Shown: positions 14,251 to 22,323, numbered from the stretch's first letter. The stretch is 44,035 nt of DNA from an uncultured Patescibacteria group bacterium (GCA_938041505.1 CALITC010000009.1:1-44035), one strand, 5' to 3'. The notes: a model not told the origin generated them from the sequence alone. Numbers and translations: made by a program.

Positions 14251-14283
14251 ACAAAATATTAAACCTAAAGTAAACTTACAGCT

Positions 14284-15582
14284 GTGATCACCAAAACATA
14301 CAATTTTATTATCAAAAATGAATTCTTAAGATCCTCAGCAATTGTATTCGCCTCCAGCTTATCGGTAGGCGTGCTTAATTATATACTGGTTATTTTTGCA
14401 AGCCGGGCACTCGGTCAAGAATACAGCACCTGGACCGCGTTATCAGGTATTGTTGCGATGCTGGCCACATTCAATAGCGGATTATTCACAGAGATCAACA
14501 AAACCTTCGCCAAGTTTGCCAAAGAATCACCTGGTAAAGCCCTCTCCTTCTATGATTATCTAATGAAAAAAGCCCGCACATTCTTACTCTTCGGCATTAT
14601 TGGAGCTCCCCTGCTCGGCCTAATTCTCAAGGCAATCACCAATACCGGCACAACCCCGATATTAGCAGTATTAGCCGTAGGTGTATTCTTAGGGATTTAT
14701 ACAGGGCTTAATAGATTCTTGCTTCTTGGCATGCTGCACAACCTTAAATTCGGCGCCGTCAACCTCATGACCGGGTTAGCCAGATTCATACCCACCCTAA
14801 TATTATTCAATCTAGGAATCAAAATCTGGGCCCTCCCTATAGGCTTACTCACGTCGCAAATTTTTGCTTATCTCCTAGCCCTTTACTATATTAAGAAAAT
14901 CAAAAAGCACGAAAAGCCAGACTCTACAAAACATAAATTCAAGCTCAAGCCATATCTGACCGCCAGTCTTAAAAGCACCGCCATCTTATTTTTGCTAGCT
15001 ACATCGCTTAACATTGCCCCTGTTATCTCAGAATCCACCCTTTCTGAATCAAACAAGGACTTATTCGCAGTCTTGTTCAACTTCGGTCAAATCATTCACT
15101 TCGGGTCAGTTGCCTTTACCCAAGCCATAGTTGTACACGCTGCCCGCTCAAAAACTAATAATATCTACTTCTTTTCAATCGGATTGATGGCTTTACTCAC
15201 CTCTTCTATCGCAGGGATTTTCTACTTCTTTGGTGATTTTATGCTTGGCCTGTTCGGCAGAGCTCAGTATACCGACCAGATAAGCTTGGTTTTGTACTAT
15301 TCTATCTTTATCGCCCTCTATAACGTGATATTCATCTCGGTACAGTACCTGCTTAGCCACAGTCGCTACAAAATTCTTCTGATCAGCCTACCACTATTAG
15401 GTATTAGTTTGATTGGAGGAATGTACTTCTCGAGCCAAATGTCTGATTCGGTTACCAACTACATAACCACCCAGATAATTATTGGCGGAATTGCAGCATT
15501 ATTTTATTTTGGATATATTAGCCAAGAAGGAATAAAAACATTGATTAAAAAGAAAAAAAGTTTTACAAGAGAACCATTATAG
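14284..15582 (+). CDS. Wzx/MATE-like polysaccharide flippase
   Basis: A 432-residue polytopic membrane protein with about 12 helices, in the layout of the MOP (Wzx, MurJ, MATE) exporter superfamily. The N-terminal segment has SSLSVGVLNYILVIFASRAL followed by GQEYSTWTALSGIVAMLATF, typical of Wzx-like proteins, where the first helix hairpin is followed by a Gly and acidic/aromatic turn. It would move the lipid-linked glycan made by the neighbouring genes across the membrane. The GTG start at 14284 has no Shine-Dalgarno site. The gene is divergent from the glycan units. A structured leader with a terminator precedes it, which suggests control by transcription attenuation. Confidence 0.8.
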   Translation: MITKTYNFIIKNEFLRSSAIVFASSLSVGVLNYILVIFASRALGQEYSTWTALSGIVAMLATFNSGLFTEINKTFAKFAKESPGKALSFYDYLMKKARTFLLFGIIGAPLLGLILKAITNTGTTPILAVLAVGVFLGIYTGLNRFLLLGMLHNLKFGAVNLMTGLARFIPTLILFNLGIKIWALPIGLLTSQIFAYLLALYYIKKIKKHEKPDSTKHKFKLKPYLTASLKSTAILFLLATSLNIAPVISESTLSESNKDLFAVLFNFGQIIHFGSVAFTQAIVVHAARSKTNNIYFFSIGLMALLTSSIAGIFYFFGDFMLGLFGRAQYTDQISLVLYYSIFIALYNVIFISVQYLLSHSRYKILLISLPLLGISLIGGMYFSSQMSDSVTNYITTQIIIGGIAALFYFGYISQEGIKTLIKKKKSFTREPL

Positions 15583-15602
15583 CATATACTAATACAGAGG
15601 TG

Positions 15603-15631
15603 TTGTGTAACTCACGATCCTCACTTATAAA
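15603..15631 (+). promoter_or_regulatory. Promoter giving a near-leaderless mRNA
   Basis: TTGTGT at 15603-15608, a 17-bp spacer and TATAAA at 15626-15631. The ATG of the next gene is at 15640, eight bases after the -10 box, so transcription should begin at or next to the start codon. Confidence 0.6.
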
Positions 15632-15639
15632 TACTTAGT

Positions 15640-15999
15640 ATGACCTTATCTAAAATTACTAAGAATCTCACTGCATCAATGCTTGTGTTTGGCATGTTAA
15701 TCGCCGGACTTATCGGTACGATTACAACTACTTCGGTTCCAGCACATGCGCAGTATGGCGAATTTGTAAGATGTGAAAGAATTCAAGACCCTGTTCGCAA
15801 AGAACGGTGTAACGCTAGAATTCAAGGTATTATCAACCGCAGAACCGATAATATCTTGGCTCGTGCCGCACGTCGTGTTCAGCGAATTATTGCAGGTAAC
15901 GCAGTTAACAAAAACGCGTTAATTCTCTCTGTGCTCAACGTAGCATACTGGGAAGTCTGGAATTTAATCAATGTCATCTACCCGCTAATTGGCGCATAG
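15640..15999 (+). CDS. Small secreted basic protein, 119 aa
   Basis: Residues 1-37 form a clear Sec signal peptide: basic start (KITKNLTAS), hydrophobic core (MLVFGMLIAGLIG) and cleavage after AHA. The mature protein of about 82 residues is rich in Arg, with two cysteines (RCERIQ and RCNARI) spaced to form a disulfide, then an amphipathic basic helix and a hydrophobic, aromatic C-terminus (SVLNVAYWEVWNLINVIYPL) that may insert in a membrane. I recognise no family. It has its own near-leaderless promoter and terminator. A peptide-like effector or a surface-associated protein are both possible; neither can be shown from sequence. Confidence 0.65.
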   Translation: MTLSKITKNLTASMLVFGMLIAGLIGTITTTSVPAHAQYGEFVRCERIQDPVRKERCNARIQGIINRRTDNILARAARRVQRIIAGNAVNKNALILSVLNVAYWEVWNLINVIYPLIGA

Positions 16000-16018
16000 A
16001 TTCGCACGGAATATAATG

Positions 16019-16054
16019 ACCCACCTCGAAATTTATCTTGGTGGGTGTATTTTA
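16019..16054 (+). terminator. Intrinsic terminator after the 15640 gene
   Basis: ACCCACC at 16019-16025 pairs with GGTGGGT at 16040-16046, followed by GTATTTTATG. It lies 20 bases after the stop codon. Confidence 0.6.
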
Positions 16055-16074
16055 TGTTAGAGCTTGATAAGCTG

Positions 16075-16659
16075 CTATTCTAAGTAAAGGCTTTCAAACT
16101 CAAAAGGTCTGAAAAGTGAGACATATTCGATATCAAAGGCTGATAAAAAACCCATGAAATCTTCATCTGCTTCTTTTCGATCGAAGACAGTGATTAGTTG
16201 TCTCACTTGGTGACCAAGATCTTGTAGCTCTTTAATGAAGGTTCTTACAGTGGCACCAGTAGTTACCACATCTTCGAGAACGACAATCTGTGAGTAATTC
16301 TCAATCTGCCCTTCGTAGGCGGCTTTTGTACCATGCTTTTTAGGCTTTTTGCGCTTTATCAGGATATTATATTGATCTACATATGTTGGTGCCATTGACA
16401 CAGCTACAGCCGAACATAGTGGTACAGCTCCAAACTCGACTCCTGCAATAACATTGGTCTCATCGGTATCAATCTTCTCTATGATCATCGAAGTAAGCAA
16501 CCTCAGAATAGCCGGGTTCATCATAGCTTCCTTTATGTTAATATAGTAGCTGCTTGTCGCCCCAGACGATAAAGTAAAAAAGGCACCTTTGGGAGCTCTC
16601 CGAATACATTTATCTGAAATAAACTTCTTAACTCGATCCAACTCTGTTTCTGTTACCAT
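16075..16659 (-). CDS. pyrE: Orotate phosphoribosyltransferase
   Basis: A type I phosphoribosyltransferase of 194 residues that makes OMP from orotate and PRPP. The PRPP loop is VVLEDVVTTGATVRTF. The N-terminal hood has APKGAFFTLSSGATSSYYIN, the usual PyrE signature (substrate loop, Ser-Gly, then Tyr-x-Asn/Asp), and the core has VIAGVEFGAVPLCSAVAV. The frame is open for 20 more codons from a TTG, but those residues are unlike the family, so I take ATG 16659 (MVTETELDRVKKFI) as the start. It stands alone, with no other pyrimidine gene in the window, which suggests salvage of orotate or a scattered pathway. Confidence 0.85.
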   Translation of the reverse strand: MVTETELDRVKKFISDKCIRRAPKGAFFTLSSGATSSYYINIKEAMMNPAILRLLTSMIIEKIDTDETNVIAGVEFGAVPLCSAVAVSMAPTYVDQYNILIKRKKPKKHGTKAAYEGQIENYSQIVVLEDVVTTGATVRTFIKELQDLGHQVRQLITVFDRKEADEDFMGFLSAFDIEYVSLFRPFEFESLYLE

Positions 16660-16900
16660 CTTAGTATAACTTGCAAATATTCCATTAGTCAGGTAAACAC
16701 AAAATATACAAGCGGTCAATTATTGCTCGAACCTGTTGAGTTAATAACCACTCCACTTACCCACCTGTTCGAATAAAAGAATCTTAGCGAAGCCCATCCC
16801 CCTCATCATTATCTTCCTAGAAAATAGGTTTTGTCTGTCAACTAACCACCAACAATTGCAGCTGATCAGATTATATTTTTCAAGATCCAACACACCTGGT

Positions 16901-16929
16901 TTGACATGAGGTTTTTTGTAAGCTAAAGC
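16901..16929 (+). promoter_or_regulatory. Possible promoter of the 16960 gene
   Basis: TTGACA at 16901-16906 with a 17-bp spacer to the weak box TAAAGC (16924-16929). The -35 is perfect, but the -10 matches poorly. The rest of 16720-16959 holds only a partial match to the IS end at 16729-16746. Confidence 0.3.
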
Positions 16930-16959
16930 TTTAACACCCCCTACAAAAGATATTTAATA

Positions 16960-17511
16960 ATGGTAGACCAAGTAAACAAGGCATTTTTAACGGCGACCAG
17001 TCAGTACCCGGATATTGCCGAGAGCATAACAAAATTAAAAGCCTCCAAAGCCCAACTCAAAAGTAAACACTCGGCCGGAAACCACTCGCTAAAAAGTACT
17101 CTCATCACATTTTCAGTTGCTGTTTGTTTTTATATTCCCACTTGGTACTTAAGTAAAAATTCAGACTATCTTAAGAACATCGTTTCGAATCAGATAACAA
17201 GCAGAACCAAAGTTATCAATATTATCTCAAAAGGGTACACCGAGAACACCCTAATACCCACTTTTCTAGGTTTGTTGCTAGCAGGAATAACCGGATATTC
17301 TTTCTGGTGTTATATTAACAAGCGATGCAAGGACAATTACACATATGCTTTTACATTGGAGTGTATCAAATTTATCAACGAAAACAAAGAGAGGTTAAGT
17401 AATAAAGATAAACTTTGTCTTATTAATCTATTCGAAGATGTTGATCTACCAAAAGAAGACCTCTTCGTCGTGATAGAACTCATGGAAACGAAGATAGTTG
17501 ATATGCTATGA
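16960..17511 (+). CDS. Hypothetical two-helix membrane protein, 183 aa
   Basis: I do not recognise the family. The N-terminus is helical and basic (about residues 1-40), then comes membrane helix 1 (about 46-64), a polar loop of some 30 residues, helix 2 (about 97-117) and a soluble acidic C-terminal domain of about 65 residues. Both termini would be cytoplasmic. Size and layout closely match the next gene (17850-18395), though sequence similarity is not obvious, so they may be a diverged pair or partners. ATG at 16960 has no Shine-Dalgarno site. It ends in TGA, rare in this window, and a strong terminator follows. Confidence 0.6.
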   Translation: MVDQVNKAFLTATSQYPDIAESITKLKASKAQLKSKHSAGNHSLKSTLITFSVAVCFYIPTWYLSKNSDYLKNIVSNQITSRTKVINIISKGYTENTLIPTFLGLLLAGITGYSFWCYINKRCKDNYTYAFTLECIKFINENKERLSNKDKLCLINLFEDVDLPKEDLFVVIELMETKIVDML

Positions 17512-17538
17512 AGGAAAGAAGTGTCTGTAATATAATCA

Positions 17539-17570
17539 AACAACCCACACAATTCGGGTTGTTTTTATTT
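17539..17570 (+). terminator. Intrinsic terminator after the 16960 gene
   Basis: AACAACCC at 17539-17546 pairs with GGGTTGTT at 17556-17563, merging into a T-run (TTTTTATTT). The following gap, 17571-17792, shows no gene or clear structure. Confidence 0.75.
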
Positions 17571-17792
17571 AAGCACCCGCTACAAAAATAATGCCCAAAT
17601 CATTTATAAGCCTGGGAAATGTCTTACCAATAGCCAAGCTTACCCTCACTTATATTCACATACACCCCAAAAGAATACGATGTGAGTAACAAAAAATCGT
17701 TATAAATAACCTTCTGTATAACGAGCATTTTCATAAATGGGAAATTCAGTATAAACAAATAGTATTTGAAACGAAACCTGTCTCAAATTAGA

Positions 17793-17821
17793 TTGACAAA
17801 AACATATTTTTAAGCTATAAG
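17793..17821 (+). promoter_or_regulatory. Strong promoter of the 17850 gene
   Basis: Perfect TTGACA at 17793-17798, a 17-bp spacer and TATAAG at 17816-17821. The leader of about 22 bases carries AAGG at 17839-17842. Confidence 0.7.
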
Positions 17822-17849
17822 GTAATTAGAATTACAATAAGGTAAAAAA

Positions 17850-18395
17850 TTGGAAACTTTGAATCTCAACGAAATCAAGAAATCAGAAATATTAAAATTC
17901 AATAAATACAAGTTTAGGTGCCTGAGAATTATCTACAAGCGCAGATGCTCATATTATTTTACTTTGATGCAAACAATTGTATCCTTAAGTATTGGAGCAA
18001 CAAGTACACTAGCTGTCCAGCACATACTTAAAGAAGGAATGCCTCTATTAAGCAGATCCGAGGAGTCGATTACATACTTAAATCCTAATAACAATCAAAA
18101 GGTAATTGAAGCATTTTTATTCTTCAAAGAAGTGTTCACTCCCCTATTAACCGGATTTCTAACCGGGGGTTTAAGTTTGTGGATTACACATTATCTGTAC
18201 ATAATAAAACCAGAAAAACAAATAAAATTTAAGCTATATTTATCACTTTTAGAAATTGCTTCATCCGAAAAGATAAATCCTACACTCTCCGGTATTGCAG
18301 ATATTACAGAAGCAGGAGAAGGTATTTTTCAGAACATATACCAGCTGCCGACAATTATAAAGGCCATGGAGCATAATTCTAAAAGAATGATATAA
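17850..18395 (+). CDS. Hypothetical two-helix membrane protein, 181 aa
   Basis: Unrecognised. The N-terminal 35 residues are basic (KYKFRCLRIIYKRRC), membrane helix 1 covers about 39-58, a loop of about 38 residues follows, helix 2 covers about 96-118, and the C-terminal 60 residues are soluble and helical. Layout and size mirror the protein at 16960-17511. The TTG start at 17850 is seven bases after AAGG, downstream of a near-consensus promoter. A terminator follows directly, so it is a single-gene unit. Two such proteins side by side between pyrE and dnaE may act together at the membrane, but nothing in the sequence tells how. Confidence 0.6.
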   Translation: METLNLNEIKKSEILKFNKYKFRCLRIIYKRRCSYYFTLMQTIVSLSIGATSTLAVQHILKEGMPLLSRSEESITYLNPNNNQKVIEAFLFFKEVFTPLLTGFLTGGLSLWITHYLYIIKPEKQIKFKLYLSLLEIASSEKINPTLSGIADITEAGEGIFQNIYQLPTIIKAMEHNSKRMI

Positions 18396-18420
18396 ATTAT
18401 CCAACATTCGTTATTTAATT

Positions 18421-18448
18421 GATTGCATACTTATGCAGTCTTTTTTTT
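18421..18448 (+). terminator. Intrinsic terminator after the 17850 gene
   Basis: GATTGCAT at 18421-18428 pairs with ATGCAGTC at 18433-18440 (one G-T pair), followed by eight T. The T-run overlaps the stop codon of the convergent dnaE. Confidence 0.75.
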
Positions 18449-21290
18449 AAGCAGGTATTTTCTCCAATTTAAGCACCCCCTTCTCTACCAGTTCCTTCTC
18501 TCCGAGCTCATCCAGGCTTCCAGAAACAATCAATGCCTCTAGTGAACGCTTATTAAAGCCTTTGAAAGTACTCATCCTATCCAGAAAATTATCAATATCG
18601 ATAAATCGCCCACCTTTCTCTCGCTCTTCGATCATGTGCGCAATCACATCGCTTCCAAGATTCTTGACTGAGCTTAATCCATACCGAATGGTCGTATCAT
18701 CTACAATACTGAAGTTATCAAAGCTCTGATTCACATCCGGTGGCAGGACCACAATTCCCATTTGCTCACACTCATTAATAGCTTGTGCAATTTTCTCTAA
18801 GCGGCTCGCCTCAGCCGTCATGAGCGCCGTCATAAATTCCACCGTATACTCAGCCTTCATATACGCCGTCCAATAAGCTACCATTCCATAGGCCGACGAG
18901 TGAGCCTTATTGAATCCGTACGCCCCAAATGGGACCATCAACTCCCAAATCTCTTCTGCTTTCTCCTTAGTAAGACCAGAATGCTCCACACAACCATTCA
19001 CGAATATCGGATGTTGCTGATCAATGACGGCTTGAATCTTCTTACCCATTCCTTTACGCAGCTTATCAGCCATCCCCCAATCATAACCAGCTAGCTCAAT
19101 AGCTGTCATCAATAAATCCTCTTGGTAAACAAATATTCCGTAAGACGCCTCCATCCATCCCACCATTTGCGGCACAATATACTCCACCTTCGAAGCGTCT
19201 TTTTTGCGCATAATGTAGTCAGGAATACTCGCCATCGGACCCGGACGATAGAGGGCAACCATCGCCATCAAATCTTGCACTTTGGTTGGTCCCATTTCTA
19301 CAAGGTACTTGGTCATAACCGCACCAGATAATTGGAAGGTTCCCATAGTCCGGCCTTTGGTAAGCAAATCAAAAGTCTTCTCACTCTCCAAATCGATATT
19401 CAACAAATCTATCTCTTTGTTGTGCCGAGACTCGGTAATCTCAATCGCATTACCCAGAATCGCCAAGTTCCTAATACCCAAGATATCAAGCTTCACCAGA
19501 CCTATCTTCTCACAATTTCTCATATCGTACTGACACACCACCATGCCGTGATCAGTATCCCATTGCACCGGGCAATAATCAGTCATTTTAGTTGGACTTA
19601 TCACCACACCTGCCGCGTGACACGAAGCATGCCGGAAATTCGCCTCTATTTTGCGTCCAAGTTCGATAATCCGATTCGCTTCTTCATCGCGCTCAACGAC
19701 CATCCGCAATTCTTCTGATGTTTCCATCGCCCAATCAAAAGTCGTCTTCTTACCCTGAGGGGCTATCGGAATAAGTTTGGAGAGTTTGTCACACTTCTTG
19801 TAAGACACTCCCAGAGCCCTACCCACATCACGCACAGCCGCTCTTGGAAGCATGGTTCCAAAGGTAATTATCTGACACACATGATCTTCACCATATTTAC
19901 GGCGGATGTAGGCAATTACCTGATCTCGCTTGTCATCTGCAAAATCCCCATCAATATCAGGTGCAGAAGGACGAAGCGGATTCAAAAACCTTTCAAATGG
20001 AATAATATACTGGAGCGGGTCAAGAATATTAATCGAGTTGAGCAGTCCAACAATCGATCCGGCAGCCGATCCACGAGTATTAATAACAATTCCATTATCC
20101 CGGCAAAACGACATGATATCTCCAAACACCAGGAAATAATCTGGATATCCTTTGGTAATAATAATATCGAGCTCATACTCAATACGTTTGACATACTCAG
20201 CAATCGGTATTCTTTCAAAATACTCGGCATCGTATCCAGGTAATAAGTCCAGGTTCGGTTTCATCTGCTCAGTATAAGCTTTAAGCTCAACGAACTTTGC
20301 ATATGGGTAGACTTCTTTCCACTCCAGCTTAGTCTTCTCGGGACGAAATCTCGTTATAAAACCAATATAGGTCTCCCATCTTAGCCTCGTCTCTGGCTCT
20401 TGCCCTTCTGGAAGATGGAATATAGGGAAAAATGCTTCACTCGCATACGTATCATAGTCAGTCCGGAAAGTTACATTGAATTCCGCCTCCAGATCTTCCG
20501 TCTCAAAACATTCTGGGACATAGGCATATTCTTTCTTAAGTTGTGCCACCGAAGGCAGAGACAGATTTCGAGGGATTGTGACCCCTGCGGCCCGCTTACC
20601 ATCTCGCACAGCAAGAACTATTCTAAACACCTCTTCGTCTTCAGGTTCCAAATACCTCGGCGCTGGTGATACGACATACCGAACTCCATATTTTTTACAA
20701 ATAGCAACTGCTTGAAGATTCCAAGATTCGACCTGCTCAAGCGAGTCTTCACGCATTTTGACCGCCAGTTCTACCAAAAAATTATCTTTACCTACAGCCT
20801 CAACATAAGCTCCTAGCACTTTCTCAGCTTCAGAGGCTCTGTCAGCCTTAATCATTTGTATAAATTCGTGCTCAATACCACCAAGAACTACTTTGATGTG
20901 AGCTGTATCTTGTGTATATTTTTGCAGATTCTCAAGGGTAAGATGGTATTCAGGGTCTTCTTGCTCAACACGGGCAATCGATATCAGCTCCATCAAATCC
21001 TTGTAACCTTGCTCATCTTTGGCTAGTACTGCCATAACAGAAAAAGCCTCTCGCTTACCATAAGCACCTTGACTCTCACTAATATTCGGTATTTTGATTG
21101 TAAATCCAGTAACCGCATTCACCTCTTTCTCCTTGGCATAGTCTATAAACTCAGGAAATCCAGACCCCGAAGCCTCGTCCGTAATCGCTACCGAAGAATA
21201 ACCTTTGGCCATAGCATCATCGACGAGCGCAGGAATCTTAGGAACAGCCGACAGCAAAGAATAATGAGTGTAAGAACGAGGCAAAAACAT
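18447..21290 (-). CDS. dnaE: DNA polymerase III alpha subunit, short form
   Basis: The replicative DNA polymerase, 947 residues against about 1160 in E. coli. Order: an N-terminal PHP-like domain (about 1-270), then the polymerase core. Catalytic acids are visible in PDIDGDFADDKRDQ (about residue 443) and in KLDILGIRNL (about residue 600). YRPGPMASIP, GIFVYQEDLL and NKAHSSAYG are the usual later core motifs, and a helix-hairpin-helix region near the end follows GLSSVKNLG. The PHP metal motif (H-x-H in relatives) reads RSYTHYSLL, so PHP nuclease activity is probably lost. The protein ends soon after the HhH region, so the OB-fold and tau-binding parts are missing. The start ATG 21290 is preceded closely by GAGGT. 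Confidence 0.92.
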   Translation of the reverse strand: MFLPRSYTHYSLLSAVPKIPALVDDAMAKGYSSVAITDEASGSGFPEFIDYAKEKEVNAVTGFTIKIPNISESQGAYGKREAFSVMAVLAKDEQGYKDLMELISIARVEQEDPEYHLTLENLQKYTQDTAHIKVVLGGIEHEFIQMIKADRASEAEKVLGAYVEAVGKDNFLVELAVKMREDSLEQVESWNLQAVAICKKYGVRYVVSPAPRYLEPEDEEVFRIVLAVRDGKRAAGVTIPRNLSLPSVAQLKKEYAYVPECFETEDLEAEFNVTFRTDYDTYASEAFFPIFHLPEGQEPETRLRWETYIGFITRFRPEKTKLEWKEVYPYAKFVELKAYTEQMKPNLDLLPGYDAEYFERIPIAEYVKRIEYELDIIITKGYPDYFLVFGDIMSFCRDNGIVINTRGSAAGSIVGLLNSINILDPLQYIIPFERFLNPLRPSAPDIDGDFADDKRDQVIAYIRRKYGEDHVCQIITFGTMLPRAAVRDVGRALGVSYKKCDKLSKLIPIAPQGKKTTFDWAMETSEELRMVVERDEEANRIIELGRKIEANFRHASCHAAGVVISPTKMTDYCPVQWDTDHGMVVCQYDMRNCEKIGLVKLDILGIRNLAILGNAIEITESRHNKEIDLLNIDLESEKTFDLLTKGRTMGTFQLSGAVMTKYLVEMGPTKVQDLMAMVALYRPGPMASIPDYIMRKKDASKVEYIVPQMVGWMEASYGIFVYQEDLLMTAIELAGYDWGMADKLRKGMGKKIQAVIDQQHPIFVNGCVEHSGLTKEKAEEIWELMVPFGAYGFNKAHSSAYGMVAYWTAYMKAEYTVEFMTALMTAEASRLEKIAQAINECEQMGIVVLPPDVNQSFDNFSIVDDTTIRYGLSSVKNLGSDVIAHMIEEREKGGRFIDIDNFLDRMSTFKGFNKRSLEALIVSGSLDELGEKELVEKGVLKLEKIPA

Positions 21291-21325
21291 TACCTCAAGT
21301 TAAGATTAGATTCCAAATATTGTAA

Positions 21326-21342
21326 ACCCACACAAAGTGGGT
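21326..21342 (-). terminator. Weak hairpin between the lysine-rich gene and dnaE
   Basis: ACCCAC at 21326-21331 pairs with GTGGGT at 21337-21342. Only a poor T-tract follows on the minus strand (TTTACAATATTT), so some transcription may continue into dnaE. Confidence 0.35.
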
Positions 21343-21373
21343 CAATTCATAATAGGTTATTACAACGACACCA

Positions 21374-21895
21374 TTACTGAATCATCAGCTGCAAGTTCTG
21401 TACATCGCTTTGTAGATCTGCAATATCCGCCTGCATCACCGAGAATGAAATAATTGTAGTCAATAACAAAAAGAATAGAGATAATGCAATCAACACATCC
21501 AAGCGAAGCAAGAAGTTGATTGGATTGCTAATTGGAGCAACGTTCTCTACCAATTTTGGCTCGATCTCAGATAGCTTCAAAGCTTTCTTTTTGGTAGTTG
21601 TCTTTCTTTTCTTAGTTGTCACATTCTTTTTTGCTGGAGCAGCCTTAGTAATCGCTTTTGTCTTTACAGTTTTTGATTTACTCACAACTTTTTTAACAGT
21701 CTTCTTAGGAGTTGCTTTTTTTGTTACTGCTTTTTTGACAGTTTTTGCTGGAGGTGATTTTTTCACAACATTCTTAACTGTAGGCTTAGCTTTTTTCAGC
21801 TTTGGTGCCGTAACTTTCTTTTTAAGGATTTTTTTTGTTGGTTTTTTTGCAACAGTTTTTTTGATCTTTTTTGTTTTAGTTTGTATTTTAGCCAT
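21374..21895 (-). CDS. Histone-H1-like lysine-rich protein with C-terminal membrane anchor
   Basis: Residues 1 to about 115 are a low-complexity tail of Lys, Ala, Thr, Pro and Val with repeated KK-TVKK and AKK units, like the C-terminal tail of histone H1 and bacterial H1-like DNA-binding proteins. Then comes a short acidic linker (LSEIEPKLVEN), a strong membrane helix (about 131-152, LDVLIALSLFFLLLTTIISF) and a C-terminal leucine-heptad stretch (MQADIADLQSDVQNLQLMIQ) that could form a coiled coil. If the tail is cytoplasmic, this would tie DNA or RNA to the membrane. It has a promoter (TTTGCA, 18 bp, TATACT) and a short A-rich leader. It lies directly upstream of dnaE. The combination is unusual. 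Confidence 0.7.
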   Translation of the reverse strand: MAKIQTKTKKIKKTVAKKPTKKILKKKVTAPKLKKAKPTVKNVVKKSPPAKTVKKAVTKKATPKKTVKKVVSKSKTVKTKAITKAAPAKKNVTTKKRKTTTKKKALKLSEIEPKLVENVAPISNPINFLLRLDVLIALSLFFLLLTTIISFSVMQADIADLQSDVQNLQLMIQ

Positions 21896-21921
21896 ATTTT
21901 TTTGTTTAGCTTACAAGTAAC

Positions 21922-21951
21922 AGTATACACCACTTTTGTAAGATCTGCAAA
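21922..21951 (-). promoter_or_regulatory. Promoter of the lysine-rich protein gene
   Basis: On the minus strand: TTTGCA (21946-21951), an 18-bp spacer and TATACT (21922-21927), about 27 bases before the ATG. Confidence 0.5.
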
Positions 21952-21967
21952 TTGATAAATATTCTCA

Positions 21968-22174
21968 TCAAAATGAGGATTTAAGATATCTATAATCTAA
22001 AAACAAAACTGTTAGATACAAACCCAAACCAGCCACTAACACTTTAATTGATTCAAGACCAAGCAGAGTCATTAAAGAAAACAACAACACAGCTACAAAG
22101 ATACCTGGAACAATTGTTATAAAAAGAAAGAAGAAAGACTTAAAAGGATTTTTAATACCCAAGAATAAAGCCAC
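21968..22174 (-). CDS. Possible small two-helix membrane protein, 68 aa
   Basis: A GTG-started ORF coding for a very hydrophobic product with two membrane helices (about 13-36 and 43-60) and a basic end (DYRYLKSSF). There is no Shine-Dalgarno site and no recognised family. It ends in tandem TGA TGA. Hydrophobic pattern and position between genes on the same strand support it. The following leader region (22175-22259) has no other feature. Confidence 0.45.
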   Translation of the reverse strand: MALFLGIKNPFKSFFFLFITIVPGIFVAVLLFSLMTLLGLESIKVLVAGLGLYLTVLFLDYRYLKSSF

Positions 22175-22259
22175 TATATAACCTATAGGGAAAAAAGGTG
22201 GTTAGCAAAGAAAGTAACAGAAGTTTAGTTTTAGACATAATACATGTATAGCAAATATT

Positions 22260-22288
22260 TTAAAAAAACTCTAGTACCTAACTAGAGT
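22260..22288 (-). terminator. Intrinsic terminator of the 22324-22932 gene
   Basis: ACTCTAGT at 22268-22275 pairs with ACTAGAGT at 22281-22288. On the minus strand seven T follow the hairpin. Confidence 0.7.
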
Positions 22289-22323
22289 GTAAATGATAAC
22301 GTGTTTAATCACCATTATAATGA

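Noticed and set aside
17573-17689. Small ORF starting ATGCCCAAATC after the 16960 gene terminator
   Set aside because: About 32 codons, no ribosome site or promoter, and no protein-like features.
21516-21920. 134-aa plus-strand ORF rich in Phe and Val
   Set aside because: It is the antisense reading of the lysine-rich gene, where AAA/AAG codons become TTT/CTT.
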